Of a stretch of DNA of 64,000 nt, positions 17,896-25,925 are shown piece after piece (position 1 is the first letter of the stretch; each line of letters begins with the position of its first letter). Under the pieces are notes generated by a model, which was not told where the DNA came from, searched no databases, and worked only from the letters and a program-made list of their open reading frames with translations. The stretch is from contig NZ_PYMB01000001.1 in NCBI RefSeq assembly GCF_003026455.1, positions 992,001 through 1,056,000 on the forward strand, read 5' to 3'. Position numbers and translations under genes: made by a program. This stretch comes from Photobacterium rosenbergii. Its GTDB lineage: Bacteria; Pseudomonadota; Gammaproteobacteria; Enterobacterales; Vibrionaceae.

Positions 17896-18768
17896 ATGCC
17901 TTCAATGTCTGTTGGAATGGCAATGGGTTTACTCATTGTCGGCAACCTTATTGCAGTTTTTTCAGATGCCTTAATTAAAACCTTGGGCGAAGATACCGCT
18001 GTTTTTCAATTTGTCTTTTTCAGGCAATTGACGGCAGTATTGATATTATTGCCCTTCTGTTATGGCGTCAGTAGAAAAAGCTTTACCGACGGACTCAAAT
18101 GGCATGCCCTGCGCGCCCACATCTGGTTGCTGGGGGCCATATTTATGGTGTTCGCTATTAATGCCATGCCATTGGCTACAGCCAATGCCATCTTCTATGC
18201 GGCTCCGCTAATGATGCTACCGCTCGCATTGGTATTTTTCAAAGAGAAACTCACCCGCTACTCTATTGCCGCCGGTGTACTTGGCTTTGTTGGTGTAGTG
18301 GTGATCATTCGGCCTACGGAGATCGATTGGGCCGCTATTGCTGCGCTGGTTGTTGCACTGACGATTGCTAGCAATAACTTACTGATACGCAAGTTACCCA
18401 AGCACCAGACGGTGGCACAGACTTTATTGTTGACCAATCTTGCGGGTATTCCTGCATCATTGGGGTTGGCAATATGGGAAGGACGTGATTGGGATTGGAC
18501 ACCACTGATAACCGCAGCGGGTTCGAGCAGTTTCATCTTAATTTATGCCGCTATTTGTGTGATTGCCTACCGCTCTGCAGAGAGCAATAAGATTGCCAGT
18601 GCTGAATACAGTGGGCTGCTCGGCGCTGTAGGGGTTGGCTTGGTCTGGTTTGGAGAAACACCGGATATTGCCATGATACTTGGCACAGCCATGATTGTAC
18701 TACCACTTGTATGGCTGGCCCGAATCGAAAAGAAAAAGACAGCAACAAATACGGAACTCTCGGAATAA
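17896..18768 (+). CDS. DMT/EamA-family transporter
   Basis: About 290 residues with ten predicted membrane spans in two EamA repeats (the second begins near IDWAAIAALVVALTIAS). The drug/metabolite transporter family exports amino acids and small metabolites. I place the start at ATG 17896, preceded by CAGGAGC at 17883-17889, rather than the in-frame GTG at 17869. It is divergent from the LysR gene and only 3 bases upstream of the YgjV-like gene, so these two form an operon. Substrate unknown. Confidence 0.85.
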   Translation: MPSMSVGMAMGLLIVGNLIAVFSDALIKTLGEDTAVFQFVFFRQLTAVLILLPFCYGVSRKSFTDGLKWHALRAHIWLLGAIFMVFAINAMPLATANAIFYAAPLMMLPLALVFFKEKLTRYSIAAGVLGFVGVVVIIRPTEIDWAAIAALVVALTIASNNLLIRKLPKHQTVAQTLLLTNLAGIPASLGLAIWEGRDWDWTPLITAAGSSSFILIYAAICVIAYRSAESNKIASAEYSGLLGAVGVGLVWFGETPDIAMILGTAMIVLPLVWLARIEKKKTATNTELSE

Positions 18769-18771
18769 CCT

Positions 18772-19284
18772 ATGTCAGCGTTTTTACTATCACAAATTTT
18801 AATGGGTATTGCAGTCTGCTTTGATCTTGTTTCATTCCAGTTCAAGGAAAAGAAAAACATCATCAAATGCTTTATCTGCGCGGTTATCCTGATAAGTATC
18901 CACTTTGCGCTATTGGAACAGTGGACAGGTGCGGGCTTGATGGCTCTCGCGGCACTGCGTTACTTTACAAGCCTATATACCAGCTCCAAGAAGATGGCAC
19001 TGCTATTTTGTATAAGCACTCTGGTCATCACCTTCTTCACCTATGCAGGGCTTGCGAGCATTATCAGCTGCGTAGCAGCATTAATCCAAACTGTCGCGAC
19101 CTTTAGCAACAACGATAAACGGCTTCGCCAGCTAATGATTATGGGGACCAGCTTGTGGCTCACCCATAACATCATTATTGGTTCACCTACCGCCGTGCTT
19201 CTAGAGGCAGTATTCCTCTCCAGTAACTTCATTGGCTACTATCGCTACTACCTAAAGCCAGCAAAAACCGCCGAGCAAATGTAA
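18772..19284 (+). CDS. YgjV-family inner-membrane protein
   Basis: A 170-residue protein with about six membrane spans, in length and pattern matching E. coli YgjV (uncharacterised). Blocks such as WLTHNIIIGSPTAVLLEAVFL near the C-terminus recall the YgjV segment WVIHNFWAGSIGGTMIEGSFL. It starts 3 bases after the DMT transporter stop and probably acts with it, but the function is not known. A terminator overlaps its end. Confidence 0.8.
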   Translation: MSAFLLSQILMGIAVCFDLVSFQFKEKKNIIKCFICAVILISIHFALLEQWTGAGLMALAALRYFTSLYTSSKKMALLFCISTLVITFFTYAGLASIISCVAALIQTVATFSNNDKRLRQLMIMGTSLWLTHNIIIGSPTAVLLEAVFLSSNFIGYYRYYLKPAKTAEQM

Positions 19285-19307
19285 AAAAGGGCCATTAGGC
19301 CCTTTTT
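19284..19307. terminator. Intrinsic terminator
   Basis: AAAAAGGGCC / GGCCCTTTTT with a 4-base loop, immediately after the YgjV-like stop. A-run and T-run allow it to work for the convergent gene at 19329 as well. Confidence 0.88.
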
Positions 19308-19328
19308 AACGTTTTTCTCTGGTCGATG

Positions 19329-19670
19329 TCAGGCCGTCGCCTTGTCCGTTCTTTCCTTCACCTTTTCTAAGATGGCAGAGATCGGAACAATAGGCCCCAT
19401 CATATTGACCCTTAGTGCGTCACTGCCCGATGCATAATGCAGCTCTGACGAGTCATGAGAGGAATAGTTATACTTGTAGTTAAACTTCCCCGTTGCGATG
19501 TGTAACAGATCGAATTCTTTTCGGTGGCAAGAGATATAAGCACGCCAGTACATCGCATCCACAATTTCTGACGGCCGATCTGCGCGAATAATAAATCGCC
19601 AGCTCCCATCCTCGCCGTAGAAATCCAAAGGGAAAGTATTTTTTGTTTTTCTTTTGCTAAACAAAGTCAA
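19329..19670 (-). CDS. Hypothetical protein, 113 aa
   Basis: A small soluble protein rich in aromatic residues (DFYGEDGSWRFIIRAD, YWRAYISCHRKEFDLLHIATG), suggesting a beta-rich fold. No family recognised. The start is a TTG at 19670 with only a weak purine stretch upstream, so the N-terminus is uncertain. It shares the terminator at 19284-19307 with the operon on the other strand. Confidence 0.55.
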   Translation of the reverse strand: MTLFSKRKTKNTFPLDFYGEDGSWRFIIRADRPSEIVDAMYWRAYISCHRKEFDLLHIATGKFNYKYNYSSHDSSELHYASGSDALRVNMMGPIVPISAILEKVKERTDKATA

Positions 19671-20021
19671 TTAATCCACTTAACCAGCCTATCAATTGAA
19701 TTATGCAAGGATTGCAGCAGAATGGAAGTGATTACCGATCAAAACCGGCAATTTTGACATAACTGTACAATTTTCGACGCATTTAATTTAACGGCATTCA
19801 TCATTTAGCCCATTCCACCAGCGCCCATTCAATGCAGCAAATAAACACTTACTTTGGGCTATGATAAAAACCCCCTGCACCAAATCCTCACAAAAGGTAC
19901 TCCTACCTTCGATCTGCTCAAGCCGCGTTATAGATGAAATATAAATACATTAACTTAAATCATTATTATTAATAATAACAAAACAGCTCCGACCAGAACC
20001 TAGCAATATAACCACAAACTA

Positions 20022-20117
20022 TTGATAAGTATATCAAATCCAACAATATCAGTGACTTTACCTAGCTAACAAAACTGTCAACATAAAAATAATTAACCTT
20101 ATTGATAAATATATCTA
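20022..20117. promoter_or_regulatory. Pair of TTGATA-N4-TATCAA palindromes
   Basis: TTGATAAGTATATCAA at 20022-20037 is a 6-4-6 inverted repeat. TTGATAAATATATCTA at 20102-20117 repeats it with one arm mismatch, 80 bases downstream. The internal spacing is six bases between TTGAT and ATCAA, so these are not FNR boxes. They are candidate operators for the transporter at 20255; the binding protein is unknown. Confidence 0.45.
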
Positions 20118-20197
20118 ATGTTTACTTGGTCACTAAAAGCACATTATTCAGCGTACGCAAGGTTAAGAAGTGATAACATCTCCACCAATTTACATTT

Positions 20198-20221
20198 GGT
20201 TACATTTAGCTAGCTGTAACC
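20198..20221. promoter_or_regulatory. GGTTACA-N10-TGTAACC inverted repeat
   Basis: A perfect 7-base-arm inverted repeat centred on the palindrome AGCTAGCT, 33 bases upstream of the ATG at 20255. Its position would overlap a promoter or early leader, as expected for an operator. Confidence 0.5.
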
Positions 20222-20254
20222 TGCTTACCCAAGCCATAAACATAGAGATGTATT

Positions 20255-21730
20255 ATGTGGAATAGACTCAATAAGTCGATGATGGTCTGCCAAATGATGT
20301 TTGGCCTATCTTTTTACGGTGTGATGGTTATCCTCACCCGCTTTTTCCTAGAAAACCTAAACTACAGTGAAGCCGACACCATGATGGTCGTGGGTGCTTT
20401 CTCATCAATAGGCCCGTTATTTGCCATTGCTGGCGGTTTTATTGCTGATAAATTTCTCGGGGCTTACCGTTCACTTACCATCAGTTACTTCGGTTTTGCC
20501 ATTGGCTATGCCTTGCTTGTGATGGGAGCATCAACACTGAATGTACCAATGAGTTTGATTGGTATTGCGCTTGCAAGTTATTCCCGCGGTCTAATGTCAC
20601 CTTCTTACCCAAGCCTTTACAAGCGCACCTTCCAATCAGAAGAACACTTCGAGAATGCCTACCCAGTTAACTACTCGGTAAACAACGTCGGTGCCCTGCT
20701 AGGCCAATACTTCTTCCCGATGCTGGTGTTGATCCTTGGCTTCCATGGCAGTTTTGCCCTTTCAGCAGCAATGGCAGCGGTAGCATTCATTATCCTTTTC
20801 GTTTCGCGCAAGCCCCTGCTATCTGTTGCTACTGATATGGACAACAAGCCTGCAGGAGCGAAGAACTGGTTGGCGTTTGTTGCCATTTCAGCGTCAATGA
20901 TTGGCCTCGTTTTCTTCATGTTTTCCAACATGGATATCGGTAAAAACATCGTATACGCGATTGGTGCTGCCGCTATCAGTTACTTTATTTGGTTGATGAT
21001 AAAAGCTAACCGCTCAGACTCCTTGAAAATGGGGACTATCTTGATCATTACCGCATTGACCACCGCGTTCTTTGTTTACTACGGACAGATGATGACCTCA
21101 ATGACAATGGTCACCATCAACACCATGCGCGGCGATCTGTTCGGGATTATCCCAATCGCTCCAGAAGCCTCGATGGCGATGAACCCACTATGGTGTATTG
21201 TCGGCGGTCCTTTGGTATCGTGGGGTTTCTCTTCACTAGAGAAGCGTAATATTAATTTCTCTACAGCAACGAAAGTGAGCTTCTCTTTCGTCTTGACCGC
21301 CATTGCCTTTGGTATTTTGACCATGGCGATCTACAACATCGGCGAAAATGTCATCATCCGCCCAGAAGTGTTCTTGGCTATCCACTTCTTCCAGGCTCTG
21401 GCAGAAGTGATTGTTGGTAGCTTGGTGGTTGCTTTCATTCTTTCGGTTGCCCCTAAACACATCGAGAACTTCTCAGTCAGTCTTTTCTCGGTGGCTATTG
21501 CCCTAAGTGGTATTGTCGGCGCGGTATTCTCAACCTCTATCGCACTGGAAAAAGGCCAGGAGATCACCCAGGAAATCGTACAAACCGTTTACGGTGACTA
21601 TTTTAGCCTACTGACAATGCTTGCGGTTGTGATGGTTGCAGTTGCCCTGCTTGCCTCTCGCATGATCCGAGTAATGCTGAAAAAAGCAGAAGTCGATCAA
21701 GAGCAAGATGCGACGTTGGCTAAAGCATAA
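20255..21730 (+). CDS. POT-family (peptide) MFS transporter with altered proton-coupling motif
   Basis: A 491-residue, roughly 12-14-span MFS protein. The N-terminal FGLSFYGVMVIL, GGFIADKFLGAYRS and the helix-4 region PVNYSVNNVGALLGQ place it near the proton-dependent oligopeptide transporters (DtpA/B, POT). Known POT proteins carry ExxERFxYYG in helix 1; here the aligned residues are Gln13, Phe16 and Gly17 instead of Glu, Glu and Arg, so the usual proton/peptide residues are missing. It may therefore transport something else or be differently coupled. An AGAGATG ribosome site precedes the ATG and a terminator follows. Confidence 0.75.
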   Translation: MWNRLNKSMMVCQMMFGLSFYGVMVILTRFFLENLNYSEADTMMVVGAFSSIGPLFAIAGGFIADKFLGAYRSLTISYFGFAIGYALLVMGASTLNVPMSLIGIALASYSRGLMSPSYPSLYKRTFQSEEHFENAYPVNYSVNNVGALLGQYFFPMLVLILGFHGSFALSAAMAAVAFIILFVSRKPLLSVATDMDNKPAGAKNWLAFVAISASMIGLVFFMFSNMDIGKNIVYAIGAAAISYFIWLMIKANRSDSLKMGTILIITALTTAFFVYYGQMMTSMTMVTINTMRGDLFGIIPIAPEASMAMNPLWCIVGGPLVSWGFSSLEKRNINFSTATKVSFSFVLTAIAFGILTMAIYNIGENVIIRPEVFLAIHFFQALAEVIVGSLVVAFILSVAPKHIENFSVSLFSVAIALSGIVGAVFSTSIALEKGQEITQEIVQTVYGDYFSLLTMLAVVMVAVALLASRMIRVMLKKAEVDQEQDATLAKA

Positions 21731-21761
21731 AGATAGTTAAAACCAAATATCAGTATTGATT

Positions 21762-21785
21762 AAGGCTCCGGAAGGGGCCTTTTTT
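21762..21785 (+). terminator. Intrinsic terminator of the POT transporter gene
   Basis: AAGGCTCC / GGGGCCTT with one mismatch and loop GGA plus A, followed by TTTTT. It starts 31 bases after the stop codon. Confidence 0.82.
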
Positions 21786-21938
21786 ATAACTCAAACATCA
21801 TATTCAGTAAGCAAGGACTAAATGCTGTACGAAACACAAAAAAGATGATGAAAAATTGAGCAAGAACTGCCGGAGTAGAGAAGAAAGCGTGGATACTATC
21901 TTTTTAAAGGTAACACAAAAAAATTTATATTATTAGAC

Positions 21939-21966
21939 TTGTTAAAAAACTTTCTCTGCCTATAAT
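21939..21966 (+). promoter_or_regulatory. Sigma-70 promoter of guaC copy 1
   Basis: TTGTTA at 21939-21944, 16-base spacer, perfect TATAAT at 21961-21966. The predicted start lies near 21972-21974, directly at the foot of the leader terminator hairpin. Confidence 0.75.
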
Positions 21967-21971
21967 GCTGA

Positions 21972-22005
21972 AAACCGGAGCGTCTGCCAACGCTCCGGTT
22001 TTTTT
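21972..22005 (+). terminator. Leader terminator hairpin (hairpin 1), guaC copy 1
   Basis: AAACCGGAGCGT / ACGCTCCGGTTT, 12 base pairs, loop CTGCCA, followed by a run of seven T (21999-22005). By its form it is an intrinsic terminator, but it begins essentially at the predicted transcription start and 85 bases before the guaC ATG. This implies attenuation or a very short aborted RNA. Confidence 0.85.
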
Positions 22006-22029
22006 GTGCCTGCAACATGGTGAACCTGA

Positions 22030-22049
22030 TTGCTATCTGCCAATAGCAA
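22030..22049 (+). promoter_or_regulatory. Leader hairpin 2 with the same loop, guaC copy 1
   Basis: TTGCTAT / ATAGCAA, 7 base pairs, loop CTGCCA. The eight bases T-CTGCCA-A are the same as in hairpin 1. It lies 40 bases upstream of the guaC start codon, between hairpin 1 and the ribosome site. Confidence 0.6.
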
Positions 22050-22089
22050 CAAGCCATGATGCAAAATTCGATAAGATAAGGAATGACCA

Positions 22090-23133
22090 ATGCGTATCGA
22101 ACAAGACTTGAAACTGGGTTTTAAAGATGTACTGTTTCGTCCAAAACGTTCAACCCTAAAAAGCCGTTCTCAAGTTGAATTAACCCGCGATTTTACATTC
22201 AAGCATAGCGGTCGTCAATGGTCTGGTGTACCTATTATTGCTGCCAATATGGACTCTGTTGGTAGCTTCGAAATGACTGCTGCCCTTGCCAAGCACGGCG
22301 TAATGACCGCTGTTCACAAGCACTACACTGTCGCTGACTGGGCCGAGTTCGTTAAAAACAACGACGCTAGCGTGCTGAACAACGCAATGGTTTCTACTGG
22401 TACCTCTGACGCTGACTTCCAGAAGACCAAAGACATCATGGAGCTGTCTGACGACCTTATCTTCATCTGTATCGATATTGCCAACGGCTACTCTGAGCAC
22501 CTTGTACAATACGTACAGAAAGTTCGTGCCGAGTTCCCTAACAAAGTTATCAGTGCCGGTAACGTAGTAACGGGCGACATGGTTGAAGAGCTTATCCTTG
22601 CTGGTGCTGACATCGTTAAAGTTGGTATCGGCCCTGGCTCTGTATGTACTACCCGCGTTAAGACCGGTGTTGGTTACCCTCAGCTTTCAGCTATCATCGA
22701 GTGTGCTGACGCAGCCCACGGCCTAGGTGGCCGTATCATCGGTGACGGTGGCTGTGCTTGTGCGGGTGATGTTGCCAAAGCCTTCGGTGGCGGTGCTGAC
22801 TTCGTCATGCTTGGCGGTATGCTAGCTGGCCACGAAGAGAGCAACGGCGAAATCATCGAGCAAGACGGCAAGACTTTCATGAAGTTCTACGGCATGTCTT
22901 CACAAAGCGCGATGGACAAGCACTCTGGCGGTGTTGCTAAGTACCGTGCAGCAGAAGGCAAAACCGTTCTTCTGCCATTCCGTGGCCCGGTTGAGAACAC
23001 TATCCAGGACATCATGGGTGGCGTACGCTCTACTTGTACTTATGTGGGTGCCGCGAAGCTGAAAGAGTTGACCAAGCGTACGACTTTCATCCGCGTACAA
23101 GAGCAAGAAAACAACGTCTTCGGTAAAGAGTAA
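22090..23133 (+). CDS. guaC: GMP reductase, copy 1
   Basis: A 347-residue IMPDH/GMPR-family barrel enzyme that reduces GMP to IMP plus ammonia with NADPH, linking guanine and adenine nucleotide pools. The catalytic cysteine is Cys186 in GPGSVCTTR, the same position as in E. coli GuaC; no CBS pair interrupts the barrel, separating it from IMP dehydrogenase. [10 protein letters not shown] and GGMLAGHEE are phosphate and NADPH-site blocks. The ribosome site GATAAGGA precedes the ATG. The protein is identical to that at 34123-35166. Expression probably depends on the hairpins in the leader. Confidence 0.95.
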   Translation: MRIEQDLKLGFKDVLFRPKRSTLKSRSQVELTRDFTFKHSGRQWSGVPIIAANMDSVGSFEMTAALAKHGVMTAVHKHYTVADWAEFVKNNDASVLNNAMVSTGTSDADFQKTKDIMELSDDLIFICIDIANGYSEHLVQYVQKVRAEFPNKVISAGNVVTGDMVEELILAGADIVKVGIGPGSVCTTRVKTGVGYPQLSAIIECADAAHGLGGRIIGDGGCACAGDVAKAFGGGADFVMLGGMLAGHEESNGEIIEQDGKTFMKFYGMSSQSAMDKHSGGVAKYRAAEGKTVLLPFRGPVENTIQDIMGGVRSTCTYVGAAKLKELTKRTTFIRVQEQENNVFGKE

Positions 23134-23199
23134 ATAGCTCTCCGGTGAAGAATAAGCGATTGCTTGTTTGATGATTGCTTATTTGATAAAAGTATTCGC

Positions 23200-23233
23200 A
23201 AAGGCCGCTTAGCAATAAGCGGCCTTTCTTTTA
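23200..23233 (+). terminator. Intrinsic terminator of guaC copy 1
   Basis: AAGGCCGCTT / AAGCGGCCTT with loop AGCAAT, then T-rich TCTTTT. The stem-loop is base-for-base the same as after the second guaC copy, although the sequence between stop codon and terminator differs. Confidence 0.9.
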
Positions 23234-23380
23234 TCTACCCGTTTAAAGCTTCAATCCCACTCTTGGTTCATATCCGCTTACACTCTTTGGCTCCAAGCGG
23301 GCCTAACTGACCAATCTAAACAAACATATACACCGTAGTCATGAGTAGTTGTAACGAGAACAAGTTATACGGAGGCGGAT

Positions 23381-23536
23381 ATGGACTTAGCAGACAAACT
23401 CAGATCCAGAGGCAAAGCCGTAGAAGATGATTACTTTGCCCGCGAGGAAAGAGCGCTTATTGAAGCTATAAGAGAAAAACGTCAAAACGGCGAGCTGGAT
23501 AACTGGCACCGAGATGACGAATCTCTCGATGAATAG
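23381..23536 (+). CDS. Small charged protein, 51 aa (family member 1)
   Basis: An ATG at 23381 with GGAGG just upstream opens a 51-residue reading frame, MDLADKLRSRGKA..., predicted to be a charged helix. A homologue lies at 42039-42206 in this window: both share RGKA-x-ED-x-YFA, RALIEA and DNWH at matching positions. Two independently placed copies with conserved residues and good ribosome sites support real genes. No function or named family is known to me; there is no signal peptide or membrane span. Confidence 0.8.
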   Translation: MDLADKLRSRGKAVEDDYFAREERALIEAIREKRQNGELDNWHRDDESLDE

Positions 23537-23594
23537 CTAGATGCCAGATAATGCTCAAGGATGGTTTTTGTAAACCATCCTTTTTAATTCATCG

Positions 23595-25043
23595 CTAACC
23601 ATCAATCACTGTAGTTTCGTTTGGTAAAACAACGGTGAACACCGCACCTTGCCCCAATACTGAATCCACTCGGATCCTAGCCTTGAGAGAAGTCACCATT
23701 GCCTTCACCATCGCCAACCCCAAGCCATACCCCGATTTGGTTCGGCTTTGATCAACCCGGTACAGCCGCTTGAAAATCAACTCATGGTGCTCCGGTGCTA
23801 TCCCGATCCCATTATCGCCTACACTCAGCATTGCGCCTTCCCCTGCAGGGCCGCAGGTCAAAAAAATCGTGCCGCCTGTAGGGGTGTACTTGAAGCTATT
23901 GTCAATGAGGTTAACAACAACCTGTACCAAACGGTTTGGCTCTGTGCTTACCTCGCAGGGCTTCAGCCCCGAGACATCAATTTTCATAGCTCTGTCTTCA
24001 GCCAGTTCTTCATACCAAGAGGCAACGTTCAGCATCAATTGGTTCAAATCTACTGCTTTAAAAGCTACTGATGACTTACTGGCGGCTTCATCATTAATCT
24101 TCATTAAAGTATTAAGCATGCCGCTCACCTGCTGGGCCGACTCAGCACAATCAGATAAGGCATTGGTAAGTTGTTCATTGGATGGAGGCTGGCTTGATCC
24201 CAATGTATTTTCCGTGGTCAATGCAATGCGGGACAGTGGAGTACGCAGATCGTGGGCTATTGCATCAAGGGTATTGTCCATGCTGGTAATCGTTGCTTCC
24301 AATCGCCCGTGAACCAGTTCCAAGCTTTGGTTCAGAACTGCCAGGCCACTTTCACCTTTGCCGTTATTATCCTGAGCTGTGGCCTTATCCTGGGTTGTGG
24401 CCGTATGAGTGCCATCCTCTTGTGGCGTACTAACCGACCATTCGCTCGCTTGATCCAACGTTTTCGCCAAGCGATGGACAGGGGAAAGCGTCGTTGCCAG
24501 CAACCGCCAAACAAACAAGGAAATAACCGCACACAAAAGTGCCAACGCCCCCACCATAATCAGCCATTGCATAAACAGGAGATGCAAACGTGGATGAACA
24601 TTTAAAGCCAACCAGAAATCCTGGTGCTGGCCGTTTAGTTTTAGCGTTAAGTAATGTGGTTCAAGCAGCAATTGATACCAGGCTCGGTCATCCGCTTGGA
24701 AATATGCAAAGGGGATATCGATATTGTCCTGCTTAGTACCTGCAATATATTGCGGTTTGCCCTGTGTGTTTTGGCTAACAGAAACAGCCGTAATTGCATT
24801 TTCGATTAAGCGCTCGGGGTTTCCTTCGAGCACATGGATCAATTTATCATCCGATTCGTACTTTAAGATCCGCTGATATTCTGCGCCCATCGACTTGAGC
24901 AATTTCTTGTCTGCTCCATCAAGGGAGTACACCTGCATTAGGCCAATTCCAAGCAGGATCGCCACAAAGCATAAGATCACTGTGGCAACAAAACGCCCGA
25001 ACAACATTTTTTGTGCCAGACGGGTCGATTGCTCAGCTCTCAT
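23595..25043 (-). CDS. Sensor histidine kinase
   Basis: About 482 residues. Two membrane spans (about 15-36 and 156-180) enclose a periplasmic sensor domain of about 120 residues. A HAMP-like linker with a Gln/Thr/Asp-rich insertion follows, then the H-box AHDLRTPLSRI with the phosphorylated His, the N-box NLIDNSFKYTP, and DNGIGIAP and GYGLGLAM of the ATPase domain. ATGs at 25067, 25055 and 25043 are possible; I give 25043, which overlaps the response regulator stop by 11 bases. It forms a two-component system with the gene at 25033-25710, next to a divergent periplasmic GlcG/HbpS-like protein that may be its accessory ligand or target. Confidence 0.9.
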   Translation of the reverse strand: MRAEQSTRLAQKMLFGRFVATVILCFVAILLGIGLMQVYSLDGADKKLLKSMGAEYQRILKYESDDKLIHVLEGNPERLIENAITAVSVSQNTQGKPQYIAGTKQDNIDIPFAYFQADDRAWYQLLLEPHYLTLKLNGQHQDFWLALNVHPRLHLLFMQWLIMVGALALLCAVISLFVWRLLATTLSPVHRLAKTLDQASEWSVSTPQEDGTHTATTQDKATAQDNNGKGESGLAVLNQSLELVHGRLEATITSMDNTLDAIAHDLRTPLSRIALTTENTLGSSQPPSNEQLTNALSDCAESAQQVSGMLNTLMKINDEAASKSSVAFKAVDLNQLMLNVASWYEELAEDRAMKIDVSGLKPCEVSTEPNRLVQVVVNLIDNSFKYTPTGGTIFLTCGPAGEGAMLSVGDNGIGIAPEHHELIFKRLYRVDQSRTKSGYGLGLAMVKAMVTSLKARIRVDSVLGQGAVFTVVLPNETTVIDG

Positions 25044-25710
25044 ATTTAAGGACATAGCCCACCCCACGGATGGTATGGATCAAAGGTTGCTCAAACCCTT
25101 TATCGACTTGTGATCTTAACCGACACACCAACACATCAACGACATTGGTTTGCGGGTTAAACTGATAGCCCCAAATTTTTTCTAAAATAACGGTTTTGGA
25201 AAATACCCGTTCCGGTTGCTGCATCAGCAATTGCAGCAAATCGAACTCACGCTGTTTGAGCGAGATTTCCTTTTCACGACGAAAAAGCTTACGGGTCAAT
25301 AAATCGAGCTTGAGATCGTTATACACCAACTGACTTTGGCTATTGGTGGGCATCTGCCGCCGCAACAAGGTTTGGCATCGTGCTGCCAATTCAGCAAAGG
25401 CAAACGGCTTCACCAGATAATCATCAGCCCCAGATTGCAATCCTTGCACCTTCTCTTCAACCAAATGGCGGGCGCTAAGGATAATAATGGGCACTTGATA
25501 GCCTTCACCCCGCAATCGACGCAGCACGTCCAAGCCATCCCAGGTGGGTAGCATCAAATCCAAAATCACTAAATCGAAATCGTCTTGCGTAACCAGCTGG
25601 TAACCCTGCTTGCCATCAGCAATGCAACTGACATTGAAGCCCATCTCCTCAAAGCCCTGCTTAAGGAAAGCACTGATATGACTATCATCCTCAATCACTA
25701 ATATATTCAT
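25033..25710 (-). CDS. OmpR-family response regulator
   Basis: A 225-residue response regulator: receiver domain with acidic pocket EDD and phospho-acceptor Asp51 (ILDLMLP), Lys near 101 in YLVKPFAF, then an OmpR-type winged helix ending IRGVGYVLKYES. I chose ATG 25710 because the receiver fold begins there and GCAGGATG precedes it. It is translated ahead of its kinase with overlap. The divergent GlcG-like gene and the palindromic sequence at 25771-25788 between them suggest it controls this shared promoter region. Confidence 0.92.
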   Translation of the reverse strand: MNILVIEDDSHISAFLKQGFEEMGFNVSCIADGKQGYQLVTQDDFDLVILDLMLPTWDGLDVLRRLRGEGYQVPIIILSARHLVEEKVQGLQSGADDYLVKPFAFAELAARCQTLLRRQMPTNSQSQLVYNDLKLDLLTRKLFRREKEISLKQREFDLLQLLMQQPERVFSKTVILEKIWGYQFNPQTNVVDVLVCRLRSQVDKGFEQPLIHTIRGVGYVLKYES

Positions 25711-25770
25711 TTTGCATCCTGCTGACCGCCACTCCATGTCTAGATATTACATGATGACAACATTTCACTT

Positions 25771-25788
25771 CATTACAAACATGTAATG
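25771..25788. promoter_or_regulatory. Inverted repeat between response regulator and glcG-like gene
   Basis: CATTAC-AAACAT-GTAATG, 6-base arms. A further ATTACATG (25746-25753) is the reverse complement of CATGTAAT (25780-25787), so related half-sites are clustered. It lies in the 215-base gap between the divergent starts and is a candidate binding site for the response regulator. Confidence 0.5.
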
Positions 25789-25925
25789 TTCCAACAAGGT
25801 TGCAGTAATTCTGGCTAGATACAGTTATTCCATCGCAACAACACAGGCATCGAGAGCTCAACAGCTATCTCGCAAGATAACGCCTGACACCATTACTGAT
25901 TTACTGAACCGATTAAGGAAAGATC

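Larger units (their letters stand above)
19671..20254. other. Long AT-rich divergent control region
   Basis: 584 bases without a convincing gene. The right half holds two TTGATA-N4-TATCAA-type palindromes 80 bases apart and a GGTTACA-N10-TGTAACC palindrome next to the start of the POT transporter. The left half shows nothing I can interpret. Confidence 0.6.
21905..23133 (+). repeat. Long direct repeat, copy 1 (promoter, leader and guaC)
   Basis: Bases 21905-23133 recur at 33938-35166 in the same orientation, offset 12033. By eye I find one difference in the promoter spacer (G21958 versus A33991), then an apparently identical block up to 23067, then four synonymous differences (23068, 23082, 23085, 23118). 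Sequence outside the unit is unrelated except for the downstream terminator. No insertion sequence ends or target duplications are visible. Confidence 0.93.

Noticed and set aside
20022-20117. FNR boxes upstream of the POT-like gene
   Set aside because: TTGAT and ATCAA are six bases apart rather than four, so the spacing is wrong for FNR.
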